From positions 496,001 to 560,000 of the forward strand of contig WOYW01000016.1 in the NCBI GenBank assembly GCA_011620605.1: DNA of 64,000 nucleotides, given 5' to 3'. Shown here one piece after another: positions 27,333 to 36,617 of this stretch (position 1 is the first letter of the stretch; the number at the start of each line of letters is the position of its first letter). This DNA comes from Bacteroidales bacterium (lineage in GTDB: Bacteria; Bacteroidota; Bacteroidia; Bacteroidales; UBA932). The notes under the pieces are model-generated. The model searched no databases, had not been told where the DNA came from, and worked only from the letters and a program-made list of their open reading frames with translations. The position numbers and the translations under genes are program-made.

Positions 27333-29948
27333 TTAAGGGTTCTTCAATGCATCGGCAATGGCATCCAGTGCGGCCTGCAGGCCTTCCGGGTCTTTCCCGC
27401 CCGCAGTGGCGTAAAAGTCCTGTCCGCCTCCGCCTCCACTTATATGGCGGGAAGCCTTCCGGATTATTTCCGAGGCATTCCACCCGGATTTGACCAGGTC
27501 ATCGGAAATTAGCAGGGTCAGGTTGGCCTTTCCGTTATGTTCATAGGCGGCTGCAAAGGCCATGTTCCCGGGAATCCCGTTCCGGAAGGAGAAGGCAAGG
27601 TCTTTTATTATTTCGGGCATGTACACACCCCTGAGTGATACAAATTGGATGCCGTTCAACTCAGTCCTTTGTTCCCAGAGGGATTCCCTGAGTGCCGCAG
27701 CCCTTTCACGCATGTTTTGTTCCATGGCTTTCCTCAGATCATCGTTCTCCCGGACAAGTTTTCTTACTGAGGTGATCACATCTGGATTGTCGTTCATCAT
27801 ATTGCGCACGCCGGAAAGGATGGTTTCCAGTTCTTCCACTTTTCTTTCAACGGCAAGACCTGTAATGGCCTCGATCCTCCGAACACCGGCAGCAATAGCG
27901 CTTTCGCTCAGAATTTTGAACATGCCTATGTTCCCTGTGGCCGAGACATGGGTTCCCCCGCACAATTCTATGGAATCTCCAAAACGGATCACCCGTACAT
28001 TTTCACCGTATTTTTCGCCGAACAAAGCCATGGCCCCCATTTGACGGGCTTCTTCCAGGGGAATATTCTGCAGTGTTTCCTGCGATATGTTGCTGCGTAT
28101 CAGGCTGTTTACAAGACGTTCAGTCTTTTTGATCTCTTCCGGTTCAAGGCGTGCATAATGGGAAAAGTCAAAACGGAGTCCGTCCGGGGATACGTGAGAT
28201 CCTTTCTGTTCTATATGGGTTCCCACTACTTTCCTGAGTGCGTAATGAAGCAGGTGTGTGGCTGTATGGTTATTGGCTATTGCCTGCCTGCGTTCTTCAT
28301 CTACAACGGCATAAAATTCCGTTTCGGGATTGTCAGGGATCTTGGAAGCAATGTGCAGGATCAGATTGTTCTCTTTTATGGTATCCGTAATGCGGACCTT
28401 TTCTCCCTGGGTGTTTTCCAGGTACCCGGAATCGCCGGTCTGTCCACCGCTTTCAGCATAAAACGGGGTTTGATCCAGAACTACATGATAGTATTCCCTG
28501 TTTTTCGATCTTACTTTACGGTATCTTGTAATCCTGGCATAAGCTCTTGTGGTTTCATAGCCCAGAAAGACTGGCTGAACCACAGGTCTGAGTTCAACCC
28601 AGTCACCTTCCTTGGCTTGTGTGGCTTTTCTGGCCCGGTCTTTTTGAGCCTGTAATTCTTCCTGAAATTCCTCCGTGTTTACGGTCAGTCCTTTTTCCCT
28701 GGCCATTAAAATGGTCAAGTCCAGCGGAAAGCCGTATGTGTCATATAACAAAAAGGCATCTTTTCCGCTGAATTCTTTCAGGGTTTTATCCTGAGTGAAA
28801 TAGTCAAATAATCGAATGCCTTTGTCCAGTGCACGCAGGAAGGCTTCTTCTTCCTGACGGATAATGTTTTCTATGAGCTCTTTCTGTTGATCCAGTTCCG
28901 GGAAAGCCTGACCCATTTCTTTAATCAAAGCCGGTACCAGGTCACACAGAAAAGGTTTATCAAATCCCAGGAAGGTATACCCATAACGCACAGCCCTGCG
29001 AAGGATACGGCGGATGACATATCCTGCTTTCACGTTGGAGGGAAGCTGTCCGTCGGCTATAGAGAAACAAATGGCTCTAAGATGGTCGGCAACCACACGC
29101 ATGGCAATGTCTGTGTTTTTGTCGTGGCCGTATTCCTTTCCGCACAAAATGCCTATAGCTCCTATCAGGTTTTGAAACAGGTCCGTATCGTAAGTGCTAT
29201 ATTTTCCCTGGATGGCCACGCACAAACGTTCAAGCCCCATACCCGTGTCTACGTGCTTTTGGGGGAGCATGATCAGTTTGCCGTCTGCTTTCCGGTTGTA
29301 TTGTATAAATACCAGGTTCCACACTTCCACCACCAAAGGATGTCCGGTGTTGACCAGGGAAGCTCCCGGAGTAACAGCCCGGTCTCCGGGAGACCGCAGG
29401 TCTATATGTATTTCACTGCAGGGACCGCAGGGTCCCGTATCACCCATTTCCCAGAAATTGTTTTTTTTATTGCCTGCAATGATCCGGTCTTCCGGTAAGA
29501 AACGACTCCAGATGGCACTGGATTCGTCATCGGCGGCAATATTATCGTCAGGGGCGCCTTCAAATACCGTTGCGTAAAGACGGTCGGCATCCAGTTTGAA
29601 AACCTGGTGCAACAACTCCCAGGCCCAGGCAATGGCCTCTTCTTTAAAATAATCTCCAAAACTCCAGTTACCCAGCATTTCGAACATGGTATGGTGGTAA
29701 GTGTCGTGACCCACTTCTTCCAGATCGTTGTGCTTACCGCTTACCCTGAGGCACTTCTGGGTGTCTGCAACGCGCTTGTACAGGGCCGGTTCATTGCCCA
29801 GAAACCAGTCTTTGAACTGGTTCATGCCGGCATTGGTAAACATCAGTGTAGGGTCGTTCTTAATCACCATAGGAGCCGAGGGCACAATGGCATGTCCTTT
29901 CTTTTCAAAAAAATCCAGAAAAGTTTTCCGTATTTCGCCAAACGTCAT
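27333..29948 (-). CDS. alaS: Alanyl-tRNA synthetase
   Basis: 871 residues. Class II motifs lie in the N-terminal third (FTNAGMNQFKDWFLG; GDTGPCGPCSEIH). The editing domain has NNHTATHLLHYAL and the zinc-site CGGTHVSATGNIG. The C-terminal DHHA1-like domain ends with GGGGGQDFYATAGGKDPEGL. It charges tRNA-Ala and clears mischarged Ser and Gly. It heads a minus-strand unit alaS-lptF-fmt-thiN-like, with its own -7 element and a short leader. Confidence 0.97.
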   Translation of the reverse strand: MTFGEIRKTFLDFFEKKGHAIVPSAPMVIKNDPTLMFTNAGMNQFKDWFLGNEPALYKRVADTQKCLRVSGKHNDLEEVGHDTYHHTMFEMLGNWSFGDYFKEEAIAWAWELLHQVFKLDADRLYATVFEGAPDDNIAADDESSAIWSRFLPEDRIIAGNKKNNFWEMGDTGPCGPCSEIHIDLRSPGDRAVTPGASLVNTGHPLVVEVWNLVFIQYNRKADGKLIMLPQKHVDTGMGLERLCVAIQGKYSTYDTDLFQNLIGAIGILCGKEYGHDKNTDIAMRVVADHLRAICFSIADGQLPSNVKAGYVIRRILRRAVRYGYTFLGFDKPFLCDLVPALIKEMGQAFPELDQQKELIENIIRQEEEAFLRALDKGIRLFDYFTQDKTLKEFSGKDAFLLYDTYGFPLDLTILMAREKGLTVNTEEFQEELQAQKDRARKATQAKEGDWVELRPVVQPVFLGYETTRAYARITRYRKVRSKNREYYHVVLDQTPFYAESGGQTGDSGYLENTQGEKVRITDTIKENNLILHIASKIPDNPETEFYAVVDEERRQAIANNHTATHLLHYALRKVVGTHIEQKGSHVSPDGLRFDFSHYARLEPEEIKKTERLVNSLIRSNISQETLQNIPLEEARQMGAMALFGEKYGENVRVIRFGDSIELCGGTHVSATGNIGMFKILSESAIAAGVRRIEAITGLAVERKVEELETILSGVRNMMNDNPDVITSVRKLVRENDDLRKAMEQNMRERAAALRESLWEQRTELNGIQFVSLRGVYMPEIIKDLAFSFRNGIPGNMAFAAAYEHNGKANLTLLISDDLVKSGWNASEIIRKASRHISGGGGGQDFYATAGGKDPEGLQAALDAIADALKNP

Positions 29949-29968
29949 TTTAAAATAATATTAACGGT

Positions 29969-29976
29969 CAAATATA
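29969..29976 (-). promoter_or_regulatory. -7 element of alaS
   Basis: Minus strand TATATTTG, 20 bases before ATG 29948, divergent from the M23 peptidase promoter. Confidence 0.6.
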
Positions 29977-29997
29977 CCGCTTTTTACTAAAAATACT

Positions 29998-30005
29998 TAT
30001 CTTTG
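29998..30005 (+). promoter_or_regulatory. -7 element of the M23 peptidase operon
   Basis: TATCTTTG at 29998-30005, immediately followed by the perfect inverted repeat CACGTTAATAACGTG at 30006-30020, which spans the expected transcription start. Confidence 0.75.
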
Positions 30006-30020
30006 CACGTTAATAACGTG
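30006..30020 (+). repeat. Perfect inverted repeat at the transcription start
   Basis: CACGTTA and TAACGTG arms around a single A, directly after the -7 element and 12 bases before ATG 30033. It could be an operator or a 5' RNA hairpin. Confidence 0.7.
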
Positions 30021-30032
30021 TTAACAACCTTA

Positions 30033-30998
30033 ATGGCAGGGAGAAGAAAATACAAATACAATCCGGAAACTCTTTCTTACGAACTGCAAAGACCTTCTTT
30101 GCGCTATTATCTTGTCCGGGCGTTGATCATACTTCCGGTAAGTATGATGATCGCTTTTGGGTATTATATGCTCTATACGGAAGGTCTTAATCTTAAGACA
30201 TCCCGTACTGTAAGACTGGAAAGGGAATACAACGACGTGCGTTCCGGCCTGGAACTGGTCAACAAACAAATGGAACAGTCAGCGAAAAGACTGGAAAATC
30301 TGCAGGTCAGGGACAACGGCATTTACCGGAACATATTTGGGATGGAGCAGATACCTCCCGAGGTCAGAGATGCTGGATTTGGAGGGTCCAACCGGTATCC
30401 GTACCTGGAGTATGCGGAAAGCTCGGCTTTGTTAAAGAATACCGCACTGAATTTTGACAAATTGATGAAAAAGGCATACATCCAGTCCAGATCCTTTGAC
30501 GATGTGGAAAGGGTTGCGGGTCAGGCGGGTGAGGTTGCCATGTGCATCCCCTCCATTTTACCGCTTCCCGAGGATACCAAAAACTTCAGGTGGTCAGGGG
30601 CCTTCGGATACAGAAAAGACCCGGTATACGGAGACATCCGTATGCATGAAGGCATAGATCTGACGGGTGCCACTAATTCCCCGGTCTATGCCACGGGAGA
30701 CGGTAAGGTGGAAACAATCCGTTATGAGTACAACGGATACGGACGTTATATTTTAATTGATCACGGATTTGGGTACAAAACACGTTATGCCCACCTGAAT
30801 AAATCAATAGTTTACGAAGGCCAGTTGATTAAACGCGGTGAAAAGATAGGCCTTCTGGGTTCAACCGGTAAATCTACGGGACCTCATGTGCATTACGAAG
30901 TGATCTACATGGGACGTCCTGTAAATCCTTACAACTATTTCAACAACAATATTGCAACAGAAGATTACCACGCGGTAATTTTGGGCGGACGCCAATAA
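30033..30998 (+). CDS. M23-family peptidoglycan endopeptidase, membrane-anchored
   Basis: 321 residues from ATG 30033; the codon at 30003 lies inside the promoter. A basic cytoplasmic start, one membrane helix (about 36-56), a coiled-coil region (about 65-105), then the LytM domain with HEGIDLTG, DHGFGYKTRYAHL and HVHYEV, which supply the zinc ligands. All catalytic positions are present, so it should be an active cell-wall hydrolase of the periplasm. It is followed 9 bases later by a divergent paralogue with the same layout. Confidence 0.93.
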   Translation: MAGRRKYKYNPETLSYELQRPSLRYYLVRALIILPVSMMIAFGYYMLYTEGLNLKTSRTVRLEREYNDVRSGLELVNKQMEQSAKRLENLQVRDNGIYRNIFGMEQIPPEVRDAGFGGSNRYPYLEYAESSALLKNTALNFDKLMKKAYIQSRSFDDVERVAGQAGEVAMCIPSILPLPEDTKNFRWSGAFGYRKDPVYGDIRMHEGIDLTGATNSPVYATGDGKVETIRYEYNGYGRYILIDHGFGYKTRYAHLNKSIVYEGQLIKRGEKIGLLGSTGKSTGPHVHYEVIYMGRPVNPYNYFNNNIATEDYHAVILGGRQ

Positions 30999-31007
30999 TT
31001 TCCTGAA

Positions 31008-31964
31008 ATGAACAATTACCAGTTCAATGAAGAAAAATTGGAATTCACCAAAGTGCGTCCCAGTATCAAAACGGTTTTAAAGCGCATTTTTTGGGTTTTC
31101 TTGGGCAGTATAGGATTGGCCCTGGTATACTATTTGATCTTTGGAATGTTCATTTTATCTCCTGCAGAAAGAAACCTGGTACGTGAAACGGAACTGATGC
31201 AAAGCGAGTATGAAAGATTGAGCCGGGAAATGGGAAACCTGAATAAAGTCATAGAGGAACTAGAAGTCAGAGACAGAAACATTTACGGAACGGTACTTCA
31301 TTCAACACCTCTTGAGTTGACAGAGGAGGTTGATATTACTCATTACCGCATCCTTGTTGAGGATCCTTCTTTTGCCCTGTCCTATCATGCCGATTCGGTA
31401 ATAACCGGACTGGAACGAAGGGCCGCCCTGGTTACCAGGGCTTTATACATGGCCGCGAACCAGGTGTATGAGCAGCGCGACAGTTTGCAATACCTGCCGG
31501 CTGCCTTCCCTTTGCGTGAACCGCCCATGGAAGCAATGGGTGCAACGATTGGACGCAGGATACATCCGTTTTATAAAATTCCCATGGAACATACCGGGAT
31601 GGATTTCCTGGAAAGATTGGGAACCGATGTGCTTGCTACAGCGGACGGTCGTGTAGCAAATGTATTCCGTTCTGCCAGGGGAAGGGGAAATGTTGTTGAA
31701 ATTGAACATCCTTACAGGGGATATAAGACGGTTTACGCGCATTTAAGTGATATCTTTGTAAGAAAGGGACAATACGTCCAGAGGGGGATGGTAATAGCCC
31801 GCATAGGTTCGACCGGAATGTCCTTTATGCCTCATTTGCATTATGAAATACAGCAAAACGGAGAGGTAAGGGATCCGGTGCATTATTACTTCATGGACGT
31901 GATGCCCGGGGAATACAGACAGATAATGCTGACGGCATACAATACAGGTCAATCTTTAGATTAA
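31008..31964 (+). CDS. Second M23-family peptidase, paralogue of the preceding gene
   Basis: 318 residues with the same layout as its neighbour: a cytoplasmic segment, a membrane helix (about 28-48), a coiled coil (about 55-85) and a C-terminal LytM domain. The zinc ligands HTGMDFLE, YAHLSD and HLHYEI are intact, so it should also be catalytic. The pair may have split roles in envelope turnover or division. It is the second gene of a run that continues into merR, nif3 and the zinc-ribbon gene. Confidence 0.92.
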   Translation: MNNYQFNEEKLEFTKVRPSIKTVLKRIFWVFLGSIGLALVYYLIFGMFILSPAERNLVRETELMQSEYERLSREMGNLNKVIEELEVRDRNIYGTVLHSTPLELTEEVDITHYRILVEDPSFALSYHADSVITGLERRAALVTRALYMAANQVYEQRDSLQYLPAAFPLREPPMEAMGATIGRRIHPFYKIPMEHTGMDFLERLGTDVLATADGRVANVFRSARGRGNVVEIEHPYRGYKTVYAHLSDIFVRKGQYVQRGMVIARIGSTGMSFMPHLHYEIQQNGEVRDPVHYYFMDVMPGEYRQIMLTAYNTGQSLD

Positions 31965-31970
31965 AGAGAT

Positions 31971-32291
31971 ATGGATAAGATGTATTATACAATAGGCGAG
32001 GTAGCCGGGATGCTGGGAGAAAGTACTTCCCTGGTACGTTTCTGGGCCACTACCTACAACGAATTTATTAAGCCGGTCCGCAACAAAAAAGGGAACCGTC
32101 TGTTTACAGCTGCCGATGTGGCGAATTACAAGATCGTACATCATCTTGTCAAAGAACGCGGCATGACACTGGAGGGTGCCAGGAAACGTATGCACGACAA
32201 CAAGGAGGGGGAGGATAAAACCGTGGATATCATGGCGTCGCTTAACAGGATCAAGGCTCAATTGGTCGAAATCAGGGATATGATAAAATGA
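31971..32291 (+). CDS. MerR-family transcriptional regulator
   Basis: 106 residues. The winged helix reads YYTIGEVAGMLGESTSLVRF, then the wing KKGNRLFTAADVANYKIVHH, and a short C-terminal coil (about 75-104) for dimerisation. There is no effector domain or cysteine cluster, so it is of the minimal ligand-free kind. It lies 6 bases after the second M23 gene and 1 before nif3, so it is probably part of their transcript. Whether it regulates this operon is not shown. Confidence 0.9.
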   Translation: MDKMYYTIGEVAGMLGESTSLVRFWATTYNEFIKPVRNKKGNRLFTAADVANYKIVHHLVKERGMTLEGARKRMHDNKEGEDKTVDIMASLNRIKAQLVEIRDMIK

Positions 32292-32292
32292 A

Positions 32293-33093
32293 ATGAAATG
32301 GAAAGCATTTGATATAATTGAAGTCCTGGAACAGTGGGCTCCTCCCGGATTGCAGGAAGAATGGGATAATTCCGGTCTTTGCATTGGTAATCCCGATACC
32401 CCTGTAACCGGAGTGCTCGTTTGTCTGGATTGTAACAAAGAGATAGTGGAAGAAGCCGTGGCAAACGATATTAATATGATTGTTTCCCATCATCCCCTTA
32501 TCTTCAGGGGCTTGAAACAGTTGTGTGATATAACTCCCGTGGAGCAGACTGTGGCCATGGCAATACGCAACAACATGATAGTCTATTCCATGCATACCAA
32601 TGCCGATAAGATCATGGACGGGGTTAGCGGAGCCATGGCACGGGCCCTTTCGATGACAAACGTTTCCATTCTTGCTCCCGACGCAGTCTGCCAAGACAAG
32701 ACAGAACCCTGTGGAATGGGCGTTGTAGGAGACCTACCGGAAGCGATGGCCCCGGAAGCTTTTTTTGATCTTCTGAAAAAAGTCTTTTTTACCCCTATCA
32801 TCAAAGCTTCTCCCATAATTTATCCGGCTGTTTCCAGGATCGCGCTTTGCGGAGGCAGCGGATCGTCACTGATCCCTTATGCCATGCGCTCAGGAGCACA
32901 GATTTTTGTTAGTGCGGATTTTAATTACCATATCTGGTTTGAAACCATTCCAAGGATGATGCTTGCAGATATAGGTCATTATGAATCGGAGACGGGAGTG
33001 CAGGACCAGATATTCAATGTGCTTAGAAAAAAATTCCCTACCTTTGCCGTCCGCAAAACACGGATCAATACAAATCCCATTCGATTTTATTAA
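32293..33093 (+). CDS. Nif3-like dinuclear metal centre protein
   Basis: 266 residues, the short form without the inserted PII-like domain. Metal-binding motifs are VSHHPLIFRGLK, YSMHTNADKI and the C-terminal DIGHYESE. Nif3 proteins form hexameric toroids with two metals per subunit; the biochemical role is unsettled despite the GTP cyclohydrolase label. The zinc-ribbon coiled-coil gene follows, a pairing conserved across many bacteria. Confidence 0.92.
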   Translation: MKWKAFDIIEVLEQWAPPGLQEEWDNSGLCIGNPDTPVTGVLVCLDCNKEIVEEAVANDINMIVSHHPLIFRGLKQLCDITPVEQTVAMAIRNNMIVYSMHTNADKIMDGVSGAMARALSMTNVSILAPDAVCQDKTEPCGMGVVGDLPEAMAPEAFFDLLKKVFFTPIIKASPIIYPAVSRIALCGGSGSSLIPYAMRSGAQIFVSADFNYHIWFETIPRMMLADIGHYESETGVQDQIFNVLRKKFPTFAVRKTRINTNPIRFY

Positions 33094-33108
33094 GTTATCA
33101 ATATTATT

Positions 33109-33912
33109 ATGACAAAGAAAACGACAAAGCGTGCAGGAACAGATGTCGGATCATTTACTGCACTGCAAAAAGCTGAACAGGACGGGACGCTGACCATGGA
33201 GGATAAATTGCGTCTTCTTTATCAGCTTCAGCAAACCGATTCTGAGATAGACAAAATACATCTGTTACGCGGTGAACTGCCTCTGGAAGTTCAGGATCTT
33301 GAAGATGATATCAAGGGGCTTGGCACCAGGATGGAAAATTTGCAAAAGGAGATCCGAGATATTGAAAAGGACATTGCTTTTCGCAGAATAGACGGAGACA
33401 ATGCACGTGCCATGGTAACAAAATACGAAGCACAGCAAACCAACGTGAAAAACAGCCGTGAATTTGATTCCCTTTCCAAAGAAATTGAAAACCAGACACT
33501 CGATGCGGACCTGGCCGAGAAATACATCCGGGAGTTTTCCCTGTTACTGAAAGACCGCAAAGAAACCCTGGATCAGGCTAAAGAAGCCTATGAGGAAAGG
33601 CAAAAAGACCTGGACGTAAAGAAAAAAGAACTGGAAAACATTATTAGTGAAACAGCCAGGGAAGAAGAGGCGTTGCTCAAAAAAACGGAACTGATCCATT
33701 CCCAACTGGATGCCCGGGTCCTTTCGGCATACCGCAAAGTCAGGAATAATGCCCGTAACGGGTTGGCTGTAGTTACCGTCAAACGAGGGGCCTGCGGAGG
33801 GTGTTTTAACAAAATAACACCTCAGCGTCAGTTGGATATCAAGATGAGTAAAAAGATCATCGTTTGCGAATATTGTGGCAGAATATTGGTAGATCCGGCA
33901 TTTGAAGAATAA
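33109..33912 (+). CDS. Zinc-ribbon coiled-coil protein (C4-type, CT398-like)
   Basis: 267 residues. A long helical hairpin (about 40-205, rich in Glu, Lys, Leu) is followed by a C4 zinc ribbon: ACGGCFNKITPQ with CEYCGRILVD. The family is found next to nif3 in many phyla. Proposed roles include binding nucleic acid or an RNA polymerase factor, none settled. The end overlaps the aminotransferase start by 11 bases. Confidence 0.9.
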   Translation: MTKKTTKRAGTDVGSFTALQKAEQDGTLTMEDKLRLLYQLQQTDSEIDKIHLLRGELPLEVQDLEDDIKGLGTRMENLQKEIRDIEKDIAFRRIDGDNARAMVTKYEAQQTNVKNSREFDSLSKEIENQTLDADLAEKYIREFSLLLKDRKETLDQAKEAYEERQKDLDVKKKELENIISETAREEEALLKKTELIHSQLDARVLSAYRKVRNNARNGLAVVTVKRGACGGCFNKITPQRQLDIKMSKKIIVCEYCGRILVDPAFEE

Positions 33913-35101
33913 GGCAACCATACGTGAACAGTTTTACGCCCGTCTTGGGCAAACTTCCCCCTCTCCGTTAGGTATTGAAATCCGGAAGGCAGAGGGGGTA
34001 TTTCTTCTTTCGCCTGAAGGGAAACGATATGTGGACCTGGTATCTGGTGTTTCTGTCAGCAATGTAGGGCATGCCAGAAAAGAAGTAATTCATGCGATAG
34101 AGGATCAGGCAAGAGATCACCTGCATCTTATGGTATACGGGGAAGTCATTCAAAAGCCGCAGGTACTGCTGGCTTCACTGCTTACACAAAATCTTCCGGA
34201 GTCCCTGGACTCGGTCTATTTTGTAAACTCGGGATCGGAAGCCAATGAGGCTGCCCTGAAACTCGCCAAGAGAATAACGGGCCGATCCCGTATGGTCTGT
34301 TTCCGCGATGCATACCACGGCAGTACGCACGGAGCGTTGAGCATGATGGGCAACGAGACATTCAGGCGTTCTTTCAGACCGCTTTTACCCGGCGTTACGG
34401 CGTTACGTTTTAATTGCGCAGAAGATCTTGATAAAATTGACAACCGGACAGCCTGCGTCATTGTGGAACCGGTACAGGCAGAAGCAGGGGTCCGTCTGCC
34501 CGAAAACGGGTTTTTGCAATTATTGAAAGAACGTTGTAATGATACGGGAACTTTACTTATCTTTGATGAGATACAGACGGGGTTCGGACGCACAGGCAGT
34601 CTTTTTGCCATGCAAAAGTACGGAGTAACACCTCACATGGTTACCCTGGCAAAAGCTTTGGGTGGTGGAATGCCTTTAGGTGCCCTGGTATGTTCCCGGG
34701 AATACATGAAAGCGTGGCAATCGGATCCGGTGTTGGGGCACATTACTACTTTTGGCGGACATCCGGTCTGTTGTGCGGCCGGTTTTGCGGCTCTGAATGT
34801 ATTGTTAAAAGAAGGATGGATCGGTCAGGTTGAGGAAAAATCTGCTTTTCTCAGGAAAGAGCTTATACAGCATCCCCGGGTACGGGAGATCAGAGATGCC
34901 GGATTATTGCTGGCGGTGGAACTGGGAGAAGCGGGTAAAGCAGAAGAAATGGTAAGGTTGTTGCTGGAAGAAGGAGCCATGGCGGACTGGTTTTTATATT
35001 GTGACACTGCTTTCCGGATATCTCCGCCTTTGTGTATTAACCGGGAAGAACTGAAATTGACCGTGCAGATTGTAAAACGGGCTTTGGACAGACTGAAATA
35101 A
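33902..35101 (+). CDS. Class III PLP-dependent aminotransferase
   Basis: 399 residues. NSGSEANEAALKLAKRITGR and FRDAYHGSTHGALSMMG are cofactor-binding blocks; FDEIQTGFGRTGSLFAMQKY precedes the Schiff-base lysine in TLAKALGGGMPLGALV. Related enzymes act on acetylornithine, 4-aminobutyrate or similar amines, and I cannot pick the substrate. No ATG exists before the conserved region; the best start is TTG 33902, inside the end of the zinc-ribbon gene. Confidence 0.88.
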   Translation: MKNKATIREQFYARLGQTSPSPLGIEIRKAEGVFLLSPEGKRYVDLVSGVSVSNVGHARKEVIHAIEDQARDHLHLMVYGEVIQKPQVLLASLLTQNLPESLDSVYFVNSGSEANEAALKLAKRITGRSRMVCFRDAYHGSTHGALSMMGNETFRRSFRPLLPGVTALRFNCAEDLDKIDNRTACVIVEPVQAEAGVRLPENGFLQLLKERCNDTGTLLIFDEIQTGFGRTGSLFAMQKYGVTPHMVTLAKALGGGMPLGALVCSREYMKAWQSDPVLGHITTFGGHPVCCAAGFAALNVLLKEGWIGQVEEKSAFLRKELIQHPRVREIRDAGLLLAVELGEAGKAEEMVRLLLEEGAMADWFLYCDTAFRISPPLCINREELKLTVQIVKRALDRLK

Positions 35102-35114
35102 AAAATCATATATA

Positions 35115-36617
35115 ATGGCAAAACGTGCACCGGTAAATAAAATTGTAAAAGGGAAAGAACAGTCCCAGGTGGAAATGGTGGGCCTGGATATGGGGAAAGT
35201 CCCCCCACAGGCCATCGATATTGAAGAAGCCATTCTGGGGGCATTGCTGCTGGAACCGAACGCTTCGCTGGATATTGTAGGAGCAGTAAAACCGGAATAT
35301 TTTTACAAAGAAAATCACAAAAAGATCTTTGCAGCCATAACGGCGCTGGTCTCTTCGCACAACCCGGTCGACATGTATACGGTTGCCGAAGAATTGAAAA
35401 AGAACGAACAGCTGGATGAAATTGGCGGTCCTTATTATTTAAGCCAGCTGACCATGCGGGTTGCCGCAGCCTCTCACCTGGAGTATCATTCCAAGGTGCT
35501 TACACAAAAATTCATTCAGAGGGAACTGATAAACACCTCCTACGGGATTTTGCGGGATGCTTTTGACGATACCATTCCCGCGGATGAATTGCTGGATACT
35601 TCCCAGCAAAAGCTTTTTGAATTAGGAGAGATGAACCTTCGCAGGGACACACGCCCGGTACGGTCTGTTTTGGGAGATGTACTTGACGAGTTATCCGACG
35701 TGCAGACAAGGGATGACGGGCTGAGCGGGATCCCTTCCGGATTTACTTCACTCGACAGGATGACCCTCGGCTGGCAAAAAGCAGACCTGGTAGTCATTGC
35801 TGCACGCCCGTCCATGGGAAAAACGGCCTTCGTGCTTACCATGGCCCGGAACATGGCCGTAAACCACAACATTCCAGTAGCTTTTTTCTCCCTGGAAATG
35901 CCCGATTCCCAGCTGGTCAAAAGGTTATTGGTCAGTGAAACCGGGTTGTCTTCAGAAAAGATCAGGGGTGGCAAAAAATTAAAAAGCTTTGAATGGGAAC
36001 AGCTCAACCAACGGATCATAAATCTTACAAAAGCGCCTCTTTATATTGATGATACTCCGTCGCTTTCCATTTTTGAATTCAGGGCCAAAGCTCGCCGCCT
36101 GGTTGCCGGGATGGGAGTTAAAATGCTGATCATAGATTATATGCAATTAATGTCAGGTCCTCCTGAATTGAGGGGAATGAGGGAGCAGGAAGTGGCTGCC
36201 ATTTCCCGTTCCCTTAAAGCCATTGCCAAAGAATTGAACGTTCCTGTGATCGCCCTCTCGCAGATGAACCGTTCTTCGGAAACCCGTGGAGGGACCCGCA
36301 GACCCCAGTTGAGTGATTTAAGGGAATCGGGAGCCATTGAACAGGACGCCGATATTGTAATATTTCTTTACAGACCTGAATATTACGGGTTTAAAGAAGA
36401 TGAAGGCGGACGTTCCCTGGAAGGTATAGCAGAAGTGATCATGGCCAAACACCGCAACGGAGCCGTGGGAGAATTTCAGATGCAATTCCGCAGTAACGAG
36501 ATCCGTTTTCTGGACATAAATGAAGGTGGTCCGGATTTTGCATCGAGTGAAAACGTTACCTACGCTTCCAGAATGAACCAAATGAATGATTTGAATGACA
36601 ACTTTGACGGGTTATAA
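35115..36617 (+). CDS. dnaB: Replicative DNA helicase DnaB
   Basis: 500 residues. The N-terminal primase-interaction domain (IDIEEAILGALLLEPNASLD) is followed by the RecA-like domain with Walker A ARPSMGKTAFVLTMA, Walker B MLIIDYMQLMSG, and DLRESGAIEQDADIVIFLYR. It unwinds DNA at the fork as a hexamer. No intein is present. Its last 23 bases overlap the DUF3108 gene. Confidence 0.97.
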   Translation: MAKRAPVNKIVKGKEQSQVEMVGLDMGKVPPQAIDIEEAILGALLLEPNASLDIVGAVKPEYFYKENHKKIFAAITALVSSHNPVDMYTVAEELKKNEQLDEIGGPYYLSQLTMRVAAASHLEYHSKVLTQKFIQRELINTSYGILRDAFDDTIPADELLDTSQQKLFELGEMNLRRDTRPVRSVLGDVLDELSDVQTRDDGLSGIPSGFTSLDRMTLGWQKADLVVIAARPSMGKTAFVLTMARNMAVNHNIPVAFFSLEMPDSQLVKRLLVSETGLSSEKIRGGKKLKSFEWEQLNQRIINLTKAPLYIDDTPSLSIFEFRAKARRLVAGMGVKMLIIDYMQLMSGPPELRGMREQEVAAISRSLKAIAKELNVPVIALSQMNRSSETRGGTRRPQLSDLRESGAIEQDADIVIFLYRPEYYGFKEDEGGRSLEGIAEVIMAKHRNGAVGEFQMQFRSNEIRFLDINEGGPDFASSENVTYASRMNQMNDLNDNFDGL

